From Lysobacterales bacterium (lineage in GTDB: Bacteria; Pseudomonadota; Gammaproteobacteria; Xanthomonadales; SZUA-5), in NCBI GenBank assembly GCA_022844135.1, contig JALHMG010000018.1, forward strand, positions 25,816-89,815: a DNA stretch of 64,000 bases. Reading direction: 5' to 3'. Positions within the stretch are counted from its first letter, which is position 1. The number at the start of each line of letters is the position of its first letter. Under the pieces are notes generated by a model. The model was not told the DNA's origin. It saw only the letters and a list, made by a program, of their open reading frames with translations, and did no database searches. Positions 35,201 through 46,490 of this stretch are shown one piece after another. The translations under genes and the position numbers were made by a program.

Positions 35201-38200
35201 TTGGTCGCCACAGTTGCGCCATTGGTCGGCGTGGTGGCGGTTACGCTGGGCGCGGCGTCGACGGTGAAGTTGGCGACGTAGTTGGCGACCATCTGATCCG
35301 GCGGATCGATGGCGTCGAAGTCGGTGATGTTGGCCGCGAGCACGGTCAGCGTGCACGCGCCAGAGGGCAGCGGCGCTGCATACGTTGGCGTCAGGCTGGT
35401 GACGTTGCTGCCGGTGGTACCGCCCGTGATCAGATTCGGGCCGCCGCAGGTCAACGTGACGCTGCCGGCGGTGGCGACGATGGCCTCGGAGAACGTTACG
35501 CTCAAGGCTTGATTGTTGGCTACGGTCGCGCCCGGCGCCGGCACGCTGGCGGTTACCGTCGGCGGATTGTCGTTGACCGTGGTGAAGTTGACCGTCGTGA
35601 TGCCGGTGCCGACATTCGGCGGATCGGCGGTGTCGACGTCTTGCAACTGCGCGGCATCGATGGTCAACACGCAGAGCGTATTGATCGGCAGCGTGGCGGG
35701 CGTCGGGTCGATGGTCGCCTGATTGGTGCCGGAACCGGAGACCGTGAACGGGATCGGCGAACCGCTCGGGCAGTTCAGCGTAAACGCGGCGCCGGTGAAG
35801 GTGACCGCTTCGCTGAAGTTGACGACGAGATTGGTGGCAAGGCCGACATCGATCGCGCCATTGGCGGGCACGGTGGTGCCAACCGCGGGCGCGGCGTCTA
35901 CCGTGAACGCGCGTACCACATCGGCCACTGGATTTTGCGGCGGATCGATGGTGTCGCTATCGCCGATTTGCGCGGCCACGGCGGTTGCGGTGCAGCTTGC
36001 ACCCGCAGTGAGCGGATTGGTCGGCGTAAACGTAAGCGTCGACGTGCCGCTTCCGGAGATCGCGCCGGCCACCGCGCCACCGCAGTTGAGCGTGATTGCG
36101 GTGCCGAGATTGGCGACATTCTCATCAAAGGTGAAGCTCACGGTCTGACCCGTACCAACCACGGCGGCAGCAGCGGGTGTGGCGCTGACGAAGGCTGGTG
36201 CGGCATCGACGCTGAATGCGATGGTGCTGTTCGCCAGCGGGTTCTGCGGCGGATCGAATGCATCAGCGTCGTTGATCTGCGCCGCGACGGCGGTCGCGGT
36301 GCAACTTGCGCCAGCTGGCAAGGGATTGGTCGGCGTGAACGTCAATGTCGCCGTGCCCGAACCGCTGACCGCGCCGGCAATCGCGCCGCCGCAATTGAGC
36401 GTGATGGCGCCACCGGCATCGGTGACCGCTTCGTTGTAGGTGAAGCTCACGGTCTGCGCGGTGTTGACCACGGCCGCAGCGGCCGGTGCGCTGCTGACCA
36501 GCGCCGGTGCTGCGTCGACAGTGAACGTTGCAACGTACGGGCCGACCGGGTTGTTCGGCGGATCGATAGTGTCGACGTCCTGCACGGCTGCAGCGGGTAC
36601 GGTGAGCGTGCAGGTGCCCGAAGGCAGTGGTGCGGTGTACGGCAGCGTCAAGAACGTGACATTGGTGCCAGTGGCGCCGATCAACAAATTCGGGCCGCCG
36701 CAGGTGAGCGTGCTGAGGGAGGCAATGTTCACCGGTTCGCTGAAGTTCAACGTGATGGTCGCGTTGTTGGCGATCGTCGCGCCATTCGCGGGCGTGCTCG
36801 TGACCACCGGTGCGGAATCGACGTTAACGGTAATGGTATCGGTATCGATCTGCGCGCCACCCGAACCGGTATTGCCCTGATCGTTGGTGATCATGGTGAT
36901 CGTTCGTGCGGCCGTCGTGCCGGTGACCGGCGTGTAGGTCAGGCTGCCGCTGGGGCCATTCAGCGCCGCATTCAGCGCGGTCAGCGTGCCCGTGGCGATG
37001 ACTTGTTCGGTGCCGTTGCCAGTCAGCGTGGTGAGCGCACCGCCCGGATTGGCGAGCGTCAGCGTACCGTTGGCGGGAGCGCCGGTGCCGAACGAGACCT
37101 GCAGAATGCCGGCCGCGGCATCCAGATCGGCGATGCTGATGGCGTTGGTATTAGCGGTACTGAACACCAGCGGCGTGACGTCGCCAGTAGTCTGCGCGCC
37201 CGGCACGGTGTTCACCGGTGCATCGTTCACCGCATTGACGGTGATCGTAAACGTCTGCGGCGCGCTGGTGTTGGCATTTGGCGGCGGCGCACCTGGGCCA
37301 TTGTCGCTCAAGGTCAAGGTAATTGTTGCCACGCCATTGGCATTGGCCGCTGGCGTGTAGGTCAGCACGCCGGTGCTGCTGACTGCTGGTGCGGTACTGA
37401 ACAGCGCGGCGTTGGTATTGCCGGTGATGTTGAACGTCAGCATCTGGCCGGCCTCATCCGCAGGCCCAGGGCTGATTGCCGTTGCCCAAGGATTAACTGT
37501 TTGCGCACCGGCGTCCTCGTTCACCGTCTGGTTGGCGCCAGCGGTAAAGCTCGGCGCATCGTTGATCGCATTCACGGTAATCGTGAAGCTCTGCGGCGCG
37601 CTGGTGTTGACGTTCGGCGCAACGTTCGAGCCGTTGTCGCTCAGCGTGAGCGTGATGGTTGCCGTTCCGTTGGCATTGGGGGCTGGCGTATACGTCAGCA
37701 CGCCCGCAGCGCTGACCGCCGGACCGGCGCTGAACAATGCTGCATTGGTATTGCCGGTGACATTGAACGTCAGCGCCTGCGTGACTTCGGGATCGCCGTC
37801 GTCGATGGCCGTCGCCCAGGGATTCACCGTCTGCGGACCAGCGTCTTCATTCACCGTCTGGTTCGGGCCGGCGGTGAATGTTGGCGCATCGTTGATGCCG
37901 GCAACCGTAATGGTGAACGTCTGCGGCGCGCTGATGTTGACGTTCGGCGCGACGTTGCTGCCGTTATCTTGCAGGCGCACTTCAACGGTAGCCACGCCAT
38001 TGGTGTTGGGCGCCACGGCGTAGGTCAGCGTTCCAGTCGTTGCATCGATTGCAGGCGGCGTGGTGAAAGCGAGGTTGCTGGTCGTTCCAGTGACCGTCGG
38101 CAGGAATGTCAGCGTCTGGGTGAGTTCTGGATCGCCATCGTTGATGGCCGTGGCCCAGCCGACGACGGTCTGCGCGGCGGCATCTTCATTGATCGACTGA

Positions 38201-39648
38201 TTGGGACCGGCGGTGAACGTCGGAGCATCGTTGACCGCGGTGACCGTGATCGTGAAGCTCTGCGTGGCGGATTGATTGACGCCACCATTCGCGGTGCCGC
38301 CATCGTCGTCCAGCCGCAGCGTGATGGTGGCGACGCCGTTTGCATTGGCTGCAGGCGTGTAGGTCAAAACGCCAGTCGGGCTGATCGCGGGTGCTGCGCT
38401 GAACAGCGCGGCATTGGTGTTGTTGGTGACAACGAAGGTCAGCGTCTGCGTGACTTCCGGATCGCCATCGTTGATCGAGGTGGCCCACGGGTTCACCGTC
38501 TGCGCGCCCGCGTCTTCGTTGACCGTCTGGTTCGGGCCCACCGTGAAGCTTGGGACATCGTTGACTGGCGTGATGGTGATCGTCACTGTGGCTGGCGAGG
38601 TGGATGCCACCTGACCGTCGAAAGCGTTGTAGGTGAAGGTGTCCGTGCCATTGGCGTTGGCATTCGGCGTGTACGTGAAACCGCCATTCGGGTTCAACGT
38701 CAGTGTGCCGCGCGTGGGGCCAGCCACCAGCTGTGCGGTCAACGGATTGTTTTCGGGATCGGTGTCGTTGCCGAGCACGCCGGGCGCGGCAATGGTCAGC
38801 ACCGTGTCTTCGAGCAAGCTGTAGCTATCTGGATTGGCCACCGGCGGGCGGTTTTCGGCATCCACCACATCCACACGGAAGAAGTAGTTGCCGCTTTCCA
38901 GGGCGCCAAAACCGGCGGCAATGTCGGTCGCTGCCAACGGCGGAGCGGAATCATTCAACGGATCGGTGCCGAGCGGCGATACGCCAGCCCAATCGGAGAC
39001 CTGTCCATCAGTTGCGAAGTTCGCGGCCCACGCAGCGGCGCCGAATGTCACCAGCGCGCCGACAAACAGGAAGCTGGCCAGGCGCTTGTTCTTGCGCAGC
39101 ATGCGCAAGCCCATCACGCCCATCAGCAGCGCCATCAAGGTCAAACCGAGCACGCCCATCACCGGGATGGCGACCTGCTCGCCGAGCAGCATCGGCCCGC
39201 CACCAGGGGTGCCGTTCGTGGTGAACAGCACATCCAGAGAACCCGAGGCGCTCTCGGCAGCGTAGCCGACGCGAATCAGCGTATTGCCGCCGAACAATTG
39301 AGCACGAGGGACCGCCAGTTCGATGACATCGGCCAAAGCGCCACCGCCCAACGGCACGCCGTTATTGCGGCCGACCGGATAGGCACCACCGGGCAGCGTA
39401 ATCGGCGTCTGGAACACGCCGCCGACGCATTGCGTCAGCGTCCGTGACGTCACTTGCGGCGGCGAGCCGGACACGCGCGCGGTCAAGCGCCAGTCGACAC
39501 CTTGAAAAGTCTGACTGCCGCCTGTGATCGTGCAACCGGTACTCGTGCGCAAATCCGCATCGATGTACACGTGGTAGTCGTATGGTTGCGCCTGCGCAAA
39601 CCCGGTAACAAAGACCAGGACCAAGAATGTCGACAAAGCACGGAACAT
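29278..39648 (-). CDS. Giant cadherin/Ig-like/beta-helix exoprotein
   Basis: This is a ~3456-residue secreted or surface protein. It has a signal peptide (residues 1-20, cut AQA|Q), a beta domain (20-145), then an internal hydrophobic stretch (about 155-215) resembling an IPTL/PEP-CTERM sorting tail (IPVMGVLGLTLMALLMGVMG then LRMLRKNKR). Six cadherin-like repeats follow (about 265-830; motif VNDAPTFTAGPNQTVNEDAG), then 13 SbsA-type Ig-like repeats (about 940-2340; motif APxVxxxxPANGATxxxxxx with FSEPV), and a Gly/Ser/Thr-rich parallel beta-helix (about 2470-3456). It is probably an adhesin or matrix protein. ATG 39648 is preferred over 39747 for the signal peptide. Its repeat structure produces very long antisense frames that are artefacts. 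Confidence 0.88.
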   Translation of the reverse strand: MFRALSTFLVLVFVTGFAQAQPYDYHVYIDADLRTSTGCTITGGSQTFQGVDWRLTARVSGSPPQVTSRTLTQCVGGVFQTPITLPGGAYPVGRNNGVPLGGGALADVIELAVPRAQLFGGNTLIRVGYAAESASGSLDVLFTTNGTPGGGPMLLGEQVAIPVMGVLGLTLMALLMGVMGLRMLRKNKRLASFLFVGALVTFGAAAWAANFATDGQVSDWAGVSPLGTDPLNDSAPPLAATDIAAGFGALESGNYFFRVDVVDAENRPPVANPDSYSLLEDTVLTIAAPGVLGNDTDPENNPLTAQLVAGPTRGTLTLNPNGGFTYTPNANANGTDTFTYNAFDGQVASTSPATVTITITPVNDVPSFTVGPNQTVNEDAGAQTVNPWATSINDGDPEVTQTLTFVVTNNTNAALFSAAPAISPTGVLTYTPAANANGVATITLRLDDDGGTANGGVNQSATQSFTITVTAVNDAPTFTAGPNQSINEDAAAQTVVGWATAINDGDPELTQTLTFLPTVTGTTSNLAFTTPPAIDATTGTLTYAVAPNTNGVATVEVRLQDNGSNVAPNVNISAPQTFTITVAGINDAPTFTAGPNQTVNEDAGPQTVNPWATAIDDGDPEVTQALTFNVTGNTNAALFSAGPAVSAAGVLTYTPAPNANGTATITLTLSDNGSNVAPNVNTSAPQSFTITVNAINDAPSFTAGANQTVNEDAGAQTVNPWATAISPGPADEAGQMLTFNITGNTNAALFSTAPAVSSTGVLTYTPAANANGVATITLTLSDNGPGAPPPNANTSAPQTFTITVNAVNDAPVNTVPGAQTTGDVTPLVFSTANTNAISIADLDAAAGILQVSFGTGAPANGTLTLANPGGALTTLTGNGTEQVIATGTLTALNAALNGPSGSLTYTPVTGTTAARTITMITNDQGNTGSGGAQIDTDTITVNVDSAPVVTSTPANGATIANNATITLNFSEPVNIASLSTLTCGGPNLLIGATGTNVTFLTLPYTAPLPSGTCTLTVPAAAVQDVDTIDPPNNPVGPYVATFTVDAAPALVSSAPAAAAVVNTAQTVSFTYNEAVTDAGGAITLNCGGAIAGAVSGSGTATLTFTPTNPLPAGASCTATAVAAQINDADAFDPPQNPLANSTIAFSVDAAPAFVSATPAAAAVVGTGQTVSFTFDENVANLGTAITLNCGGAVAGAISGSGTSTLTFTPTNPLTAGASCTATAVAAQIGDSDTIDPPQNPVADVVRAFTVDAAPAVGTTVPANGAIDVGLATNLVVNFSEAVTFTGAAFTLNCPSGSPIPFTVSGSGTNQATIDPTPATLPINTLCVLTIDAAQLQDVDTADPPNVGTGITTVNFTTVNDNPPTVTASVPAPGATVANNQALSVTFSEAIVATAGSVTLTCGGPNLITGGTTGSNVTSLTPTYAAPLPSGACTLTVLAANITDFDAIDPPDQMVANYVANFTVDAAPSVTATTPTNGATVATNTSLTATFSEPVDITSAADFQVQCPTGTPIAYSVTSPPVLPASTTSVTIVPSSPLPAGASCTFIVNGTIADSDVTDPPDTIGANVVTTFTTDAAPAFVSSVPAANGAVVGTGQVVSFTFNENVANLGTAITLNCGGAVTGTITGGGTSTLTFTPSAALTPGASCTATAVAAQIGDNDLIDPPQNPAADIVRTFTVDAAPAVTTTVPANGATNVGIANNLTVNFSEPVTFPAGAFTLECPAATAIPFTVTGSGTNQATIDPTPATLPINTLCVLTIDAAQLQDVDVADPPNVGTGITTVSFTTVNDSAPSVATVEVEIGNTFTALPLGPGLGSDSNTQVRVTFSETVNPTGAWAQLLCTVSGSRTVLSGLAVTVLDPVFVLTSSINFTPGESCTLTVFAAQVTDDDAIDPPDNMAANFVASFSIDAAPTVTTVSPANAATNVATNAIVSVDFSEAVTVSGTGITLNCGSPIAGTVASVDADTWTFTPSAALPATSTCNGTVVAAQVTDNDAGDPPNNMLANFTWSFTTVDTAPTVSNAAVEVSNVFTNLPLGAGFADADTDVRVTFSEAVNPTGTWATLACAISGTQSVGSGLVVTAADPVFTLNPTTNLTPGETCTFTVVAAQVSDDDAIDPPDLMAANAVFTFTVRDVAPTVTIPTPSASAVVPNTQTVTLNFSEAVNVAAGGITFACGSAVAFTPALPQNNVTTLTLTPTAALPNGAGCTVTLESTLITDVDGVDPPNELDGDNSGDIVDGDADDVTRSFSVDQAPIVTTTAPAGGATNQNPTGTITVNFNESVVFDTVANAANTSFDLECPGGTPTNFTVVTASPAATVVINPEDNAIAGQTCLLTVRAAGIADNDAIDPPNNPLADFTATIGFGAIAENDTYNVTPHLTLNIPTTGTQGGGVAANDILGAGTITGFGFSPSCTGTAPGAQLNAGAANGRLTLNANGSFSYEPPAALTTVTRTFCYTVTGGDTANIEFSIQNQSRVWFVNAAAAASGDGTQARPFNALTGAGSFDDFAADGNGDTIYIEGNHTGGLTLRAGQQIIGGGSSATIETFSGVAVVAGSSFPAVSTTPPVITCSNITCLTLNNTGALNVHSLRGFTIGDSGATGTDIGGTTFGTLTVAELTLTGSGTTMNLTTGTLNGSFLDLNANAGSGSLTLNAVGGTWSVQNQVDLTGVTIGAFSIANMPAGGGVTLTGGLSSTLGNGSISLTGNASPINLGNVVLNTTTSMTVSGSSGLTTVTGGSLTTPVNTLSVTNSAVSITLGTLTSTGGAVGPNLSATNFTGSINIAGGAISNSLAGSTAVVLSNSAGTFSYGGSVAKATAGRVIDISGGTGNITFGGNISCLTSCGTGGGNDGLRIANRTGGTVAFSGATKAFSSSAANPAIALSTNTGGTINFTGGGLAVTTTSGTGFSATGGGTVSVQGAGNTVTTTTGTAVNVNATAIGGGGMTFESINSTGTSANTAIILNNTGAGAFSVTGTGAAGTGGTISNKSVDAVQLDTTGGLITLNRMIIEDIGSTAGDIDTRSGHDGIQGLNVNAGLSLTGTTIRRISDQAIHGGTQGSMSDTPTVWNGLTLSNVTTENTNRYNVANSGDANNEGTVRILGIRGTVNVTNSTFSLGAQPLDLEVTSGALNLTVTANNFDRSYKEFTSGVRASIGNHCIDVRVLAGASANIVIGDRTTNALGNNFLNCRLGSIRVVNQTGAGANTDAIIARNNFRVNDHSSGIGGNFDFPMGGTLVFNLGSGTMDTIVENNLFELVTNASGGVGQLSLIAQGGPVQALVQNNTFDRPGNAPWLVQSRGSAASVMTARFVGNTVIRGAFPCTTDLACGGGYFAPGLRALADAENGATLNFTMENNLMARHDTGFDPGQTVEVRALNTGAGPTVCSRFLNNRSPDGYSLEQLAGTVRTVAAAGSCAVGSPSPTCQTVFQGNGNLGGAGVDTTNPPFVNVFGTVTVNNTACPIPTGAPF

Positions 39649-39971
39649 GCGTACGTCCCCAAACGAGAGCATCAGATCGGCGAAGCATGCGCTGAACAGA
39701 AAGTCATGACAATGACAAACTGTGTCCGTCGCGCTTCCAACGCTCAATCATGCCGGGCGCAGCGCTGCTTGAGGCGGTCGTGTGAGAAATTGCGAGAATT
39801 GGGCTGCAATGAGGCGAGCGCGGGCGGCGCATGGCACGTCGAAGTGGCGGGAGTTGCGATCTGGCGGTTGGCCGAGGGCGGCGCGATCCTTCCTCGACGA
39901 GAGCCATAAGGCTAATCTGGTCGCGTTGCTGAATCCGTCTCGCTTTGCTCTTCAGGTGCTGTCACAGCTTA
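39649..39971. other. Divergent intergenic region
   Basis: This 323-base region separates the exoprotein gene (leftward) from the Crp/Fnr gene (rightward). It should contain both promoters, but I see no clear TTGACA/TATAAT pair, Crp or FNR palindrome, repeat or RNA gene in it. Short frames crossing it have no ribosome-binding site. Confidence 0.5.
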
Positions 39972-40691
39972 ATGGTGGACTTCGATAGTCACCCGGCGCG
40001 GCGTCCAGATCCGTTCAAGACCAAACTCATGATCCTGACTGGCCTGCACCCATTGTTGGTACCCTTTTCGCCGCCGCTGCAAGCGGCTTTATTGGCGACG
40101 TTGAAGCCGAGACGACTGGCGTCGGGCGAGTGCCTGTTCCGGCATGGCGACAAAGCGGACGGTTGGTGGGGCGTCGTCAGCGGCGCGATGAAGGTGGGCA
40201 ATGTGCATGCCGACGGTCGGGAAATGGTGCTGTCGTACCTGGAGCCGGGTTCGTGGTTCGGAGAGCTGTCGCTGTTCGATGGACTGCCGCGCAGCCATGA
40301 CAATGTGGCGCACGGCGACACAGAGCTCGTGTTACTGCCCGCGCCGGAGTTCCATCGGCTGCGTGCGCAGTTCCCGGAACTGCTGGACTTCATCACCCGG
40401 CAACACTGCGCGCGGCTGCGCCTGTTGTTCGCGGCGGTCGAAGACGCCACGTTGTTGCCGCTGTCGTCGCGACTGGCCAAGCAGCTCGAATACCTGGCGC
40501 GGAGTTACGGTTCCGCGACTGCGGGCGGTGGACGCCGTATTGGGATTCGCATCCCGCAAGAAGGCCTGGCGCAGATGATTGGCGCATCGCGGCAACGCTT
40601 GAATCAGGAGCTCAAGCGTTTGGAATCCAAAGGCTATATCGGCTACGACGAAGGTCATCTGTTGATACAGCGCCCATTGCTCGACGCATGA
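39972..40691 (+). CDS. Crp/Fnr family transcriptional regulator
   Basis: This 239-residue regulator has an N-terminal cyclic-nucleotide-binding-type barrel ([40 protein letters not shown], about residues 30-130), a dimer helix, and a C-terminal winged helix ([20 protein letters not shown] then [14 protein letters not shown], about 175-230). The phosphate-binding cassette keeps [12 protein letters not shown], with the position of the cAMP-binding Arg followed by Ser, so a nucleotide ligand is possible. FNR-type cysteines are absent. It stops 58 bases before the Mrp operon on the same strand and may regulate it. The start is uncertain (TTG 39945, ATG 39972 or ATG 40029). Confidence 0.85.
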   Translation: MVDFDSHPARRPDPFKTKLMILTGLHPLLVPFSPPLQAALLATLKPRRLASGECLFRHGDKADGWWGVVSGAMKVGNVHADGREMVLSYLEPGSWFGELSLFDGLPRSHDNVAHGDTELVLLPAPEFHRLRAQFPELLDFITRQHCARLRLLFAAVEDATLLPLSSRLAKQLEYLARSYGSATAGGGRRIGIRIPQEGLAQMIGASRQRLNQELKRLESKGYIGYDEGHLLIQRPLLDA

Positions 40692-40749
40692 CAATTCTTT
40701 TGATCTAGCCTGCTATGGTCGGCATGCATCGTTTTCTGATCGCTTGCGC

Positions 40750-43532
<2,783 letters not shown>

Positions 43533-43545
<13 letters not shown>

Positions 43546-43868
43546 CCGCCCTGACCATCGCCACGCTCACCGCTGCCGGCATCTTCTTGTGCCTGAAGCG
43601 GCGCACCTTCGACGTGATCCTCGGGCTGACGCTGTTGTCCTACGCAGTGAACGTATTGATCTTCGCGATGGGTCGGTTGCTGGTCAATAGCGCGCCAATC
43701 ATAGACGCGCGGCCGCTGGACCTGGCGCACTACACTGATCCGCTACCGCAGGCATTGGTGCTCACAGCGATCGTCATCAGTTTTGCGATGACGGCGCTGC
43801 TGGTCGCGATGGCGCTCAAGTCCCACGCGCTTGAAGGCGACGACCGCATCGACCGAGGTGATGCTTGA
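43533..43868 (+). CDS. mrpC: Mrp antiporter subunit C
   Basis: This is a 111-residue protein with three membrane helices, homologous to Nuo[30 protein letters not shown] and [21 protein letters not shown] are typical, the latter containing the [11 protein letters not shown] signature of MrpC. It is needed for assembly of the antiporter. Its ATG lies inside the end of mrpA and its stop overlaps the TTG start of mrpD, so all subunits are tightly coupled. Confidence 0.94.
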
Positions 43869-45355
43869 TCGCCTGGGCCTTGGTATTGCCGCTCGCGGCT
43901 GGCGCTACGCTGCTGTTGCTGGAGCGTTTCGGCCTGGCAATTCAGCGTGTCGCCAGCGCACTGGCTTGTGCCGCAGGGCTGCTGCTGGCGGTCGAGTTGC
44001 TCGCGCAGGCGAACACCGGTGAGGTGCAGATATCGCTGATCGGAAACTGGCCGTCGGACGTCGGCATCGTACTGGCGATGGATCGTTTCTCAGCATTGCT
44101 GCTGGTGCTGACAGCAATCCTCGGTGTCGTCGCCAGCGTTTACGCTGCGCGCGGCGCAGACCGCGAGGCGCCGCATTTCCATGCGCTGCTGCAATTCCAG
44201 TTGCTCGGCTTGAACGGCGCATTCCTGACTGGCGACCTGTTCAATCTCTTCGTCTGGTTCGAGGTGCTGCTGATCGCTTCATACGGATTGTTGTTGCATG
44301 GTGCGAACAAAGAGCGATTGCGAGCCGGCCTGAAGTACGTCGTTTTCAACCTGCTCGCATCGGCCTTGTTCCTGATTGGGCTTGGTTTGCTGTTTGGCGT
44401 CGCAGGTTCACTGAACATGGCGGACGTGGCGGTAAAAGTCGCTGCGATGCCGCCCGGGCAGCAGGCTTTGGCGAACGCCGCCGCGCTATTGCTGTTGATC
44501 GTGTTTGCGATCAAGGCCGCACTGTTGCCCCTGTATTTCTGGTTGCCCGGCACGTACGGTGCCGCACCCGCCGCCGCCGCAGTGTTGTTCGCGATCATGA
44601 CCAAGGTAGGTGTGTACGCCACCGTTCGCGTCTTTACGCTGGTGTTTCCAGACACTGCCTGGGTTTGGGTGTTGCCGCTGGGCTTGCTCACGTTGCTTGC
44701 CGCAGCCATCGGCGCTCTGGTGGCGCCTACGTTCGCGCGAATTTGCGCGCAGTGGACCATCGCCTCAGCGGGCACCTTGCTGGTCGGCTTTGCGCTCGGT
44801 ACGGAGGCTGCGACGGCCGCCGCGATCAATTACCTCGTTCAATCCACGTTGCTCGGCGCCTTGCTGTTTTTGCTGGTCGATGCGTTTCGCCGCGCGCGCG
44901 AGGGCGGCGATGCCCTTGCGGGCGGTGGCGCGATGGCGCATGCGCGCTTTGTCGCCCCGCTGGCCTTCATCGCCATGATCGCCGCCGCCGCACTGCCGCC
45001 ATCGCCCGGTTTTCTTGCCAAGGCTCTATTGCTGGGAGCGGCCATCGACGCACCACGGACGGTGATCGTCTGGCTGGTGGTTCTGGCAGCGGGTTTCCTG
45101 ATGTTGCTGGCGCTGGCGCACGCCTTCAGCCAGTTGCTGTGGCACCGCGCGGAAGGCAATCCGCGACGAGAATTCGCGCCGATCGATCTGGCCATGCCGC
45201 TGGTGCTTGTGGCGGCCATCGCCGCGCTGGCGATCAATGCCGATCCTCTGCAGCGCTTTGCGCAGAGCACCGCTGCGCAATTGCACGCTCGCGACGCGCT
45301 GATCAATGCGACGCGCGCAGCCGAGGTCAAGCCGCGACCGGAGATCGCGCCATGA
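43865..45355 (+). CDS. mrpD: Mrp antiporter subunit D
   Basis: This 496-residue polytopic protein is homologous to NuoM/NuoN and provides a second proton-translocation unit. Key segments are LTGDLFNLFVWFEVLLIASYGLL with the conserved Glu, and KAALLPLYFWLPGTYGAAPAAAAVLFAIMTKVGVYA with Lys and the AAP motif. The start is TTG at 43865 in a TTGA overlap with the mrpC stop, fitting the operon's pattern. It ends in an ATGA overlap with mrpE. Confidence 0.94.
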   Translation: MIAWALVLPLAAGATLLLLERFGLAIQRVASALACAAGLLLAVELLAQANTGEVQISLIGNWPSDVGIVLAMDRFSALLLVLTAILGVVASVYAARGADREAPHFHALLQFQLLGLNGAFLTGDLFNLFVWFEVLLIASYGLLLHGANKERLRAGLKYVVFNLLASALFLIGLGLLFGVAGSLNMADVAVKVAAMPPGQQALANAAALLLLIVFAIKAALLPLYFWLPGTYGAAPAAAAVLFAIMTKVGVYATVRVFTLVFPDTAWVWVLPLGLLTLLAAAIGALVAPTFARICAQWTIASAGTLLVGFALGTEAATAAAINYLVQSTLLGALLFLLVDAFRRAREGGDALAGGGAMAHARFVAPLAFIAMIAAAALPPSPGFLAKALLLGAAIDAPRTVIVWLVVLAAGFLMLLALAHAFSQLLWHRAEGNPRREFAPIDLAMPLVLVAAIAALAINADPLQRFAQSTAAQLHARDALINATRAAEVKPRPEIAP

Positions 45356-45846
45356 GATGGGGAATGCCGCATCCGTTGTTGAGCCTGGCGCTGCTGCTGA
45401 GCTGGCTGGCCCTCAATCACAGCGCACATCCGGCCCACTGGTTGCTGGGTGCGTTGTTCGCATGGGCATTGCCTGCGCTGGTGCATCCGTTGCTCCCCGC
45501 CCTGCCGCGCGTGCGCCGATGGCCGGCGGCGATGCGGCTGTTGCTCGTTTTTCTGCTCGACATCGTGCTCGCCAACATCAGCGTCGCGCGCTTGATCCTG
45601 GGTCCGATTTCGCGATTGCGTACGGCGTTTTTTCACGTGCCGATCGACGCCGAGACGGAACTCGTGCGTGTTTTGCTGGCGGGCATGATCACAATGACGC
45701 CCGGCACCCTGTCTGTGGCGTTCAACCCCGAGCGGACGCGGTTGCTGGTGCATACGCTCGACCTGCCCGACGAAGCTGCAACGATCGCTGAGATCAAACA
45801 ACGCTACGAGCGCGCACTGATCGCGATCTTCGAGGAGCCGCGATGA
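45352..45846 (+). CDS. mrpE: Mrp antiporter subunit E
   Basis: This 164-residue subunit has two or three N-terminal membrane helices and a cytoplasmic C-terminal domain. The motif LVRVLLAGMITMTPGTLSVAF and the following LLVHTLDLP are characteristic of MrpE. The true start is the ATG at 45352 overlapping mrpD's stop; a longer frame reaching back to 44665 is a shadow over mrpD. It overlaps mrpF by four bases. Confidence 0.93.
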   Translation: MRWGMPHPLLSLALLLSWLALNHSAHPAHWLLGALFAWALPALVHPLLPALPRVRRWPAAMRLLLVFLLDIVLANISVARLILGPISRLRTAFFHVPIDAETELVRVLLAGMITMTPGTLSVAFNPERTRLLVHTLDLPDEAATIAEIKQRYERALIAIFEEPR

Positions 45847-46115
45847 TCACGACAATGGTTCTGCCGGTGGTCGTCAGCCTGCTGTTGCTGGCTGTCCTGT
45901 TAACCGCGTTGCGCCTGTTTCGCGGCCCCCATGCGCTCGATCGCGTGCTCGCACTGGACACACTTTACGTGCTGACCGTCGCCGGCCTGTTCTTGCTGGA
46001 AATCGTGTTCGCGACCCGCGTTTACTTCGAAGCGGCGCTGATCATCGCGCTGCTGGGTTTTGTCGGCACAGTGGCATTTGCGCGCAGCATCGAACGCGGG
46101 GGACCGATCGAATGA
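45843..46115 (+). CDS. mrpF: Mrp antiporter subunit F
   Basis: This is a 90-residue, three-helix membrane subunit. LRLFRGPHALDRVLALDTL is the MrpF signature, where RGP and the Asp residues are conserved in the family. It is coupled to mrpE and mrpG by ATGA overlaps on both sides. Confidence 0.93.
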   Translation: MITTMVLPVVVSLLLLAVLLTALRLFRGPHALDRVLALDTLYVLTVAGLFLLEIVFATRVYFEAALIIALLGFVGTVAFARSIERGGPIE

Positions 46116-46432
46116 ACGCATGGCCTCTTTGGCTCGACATCATCGTCGCGACGCTGCTGCTCACCGGTGCCGGTTTTGCGTTCGTCGGCAGCCTCGGACT
46201 CTACAAGTTGCCGGACTTCCTGCGCCGACTGCACGGACCGACCAAAGCCACCACGCTCGGTGTCGGCTGCATCCTGATCGCTTCGATGCTCGTGGGGTTC
46301 TGGCGCGATGGGTTATGGCCGATTCGCGAGTTGCTGATCACCGTGTTCCTGATCATCACTGCACCCGTCAGCGGCATGTTGCTGGCACGGGCATTTCGAG
46401 CGAGCGAGGGCGATCGAGGCGGAGAGTCGTAG
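46112..46432 (+). CDS. mrpG: Mrp antiporter subunit G
   Basis: This 106-residue, three-helix subunit closes the operon. GSLGLYKLPDFLRRLHGPTKATTLGVG matches the MrpG signature (LPDxxxRxHxxTKATTLG). The operon order A/B-C-D-E-F-G is the complete set for the fused-A/B class, so the antiporter should function in Na+ and pH homeostasis. A short 58-base gap separates it from the convergent hydrolase gene; no obvious terminator is present. Confidence 0.94.
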   Translation: MNAWPLWLDIIVATLLLTGAGFAFVGSLGLYKLPDFLRRLHGPTKATTLGVGCILIASMLVGFWRDGLWPIRELLITVFLIITAPVSGMLLARAFRASEGDRGGES

Positions 46433-46490
46433 GCCTCAGGATTGAACGTAGACGCGCTTTGCCGAAGCACTTCACCAGGCATGCGAATCG

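Noticed and set aside
34141..39447. A 1768-codon open frame on the plus strand, antisense to the giant exoprotein, plus frames 32954-35110 and 29602-31059.
   Set aside because: They mirror the repeat periodicity of the exoprotein gene, lack domains, start sites or signal, and consist of biased Arg/Gly/Asp or Val/Thr/Ala runs expected from antisense of this composition.
44665..45846. A long mrpE frame starting inside mrpD.
   Set aside because: The first 229 codons overlap mrpD in another frame and are Arg-rich noise; conserved MrpE sequence starts at 45352.
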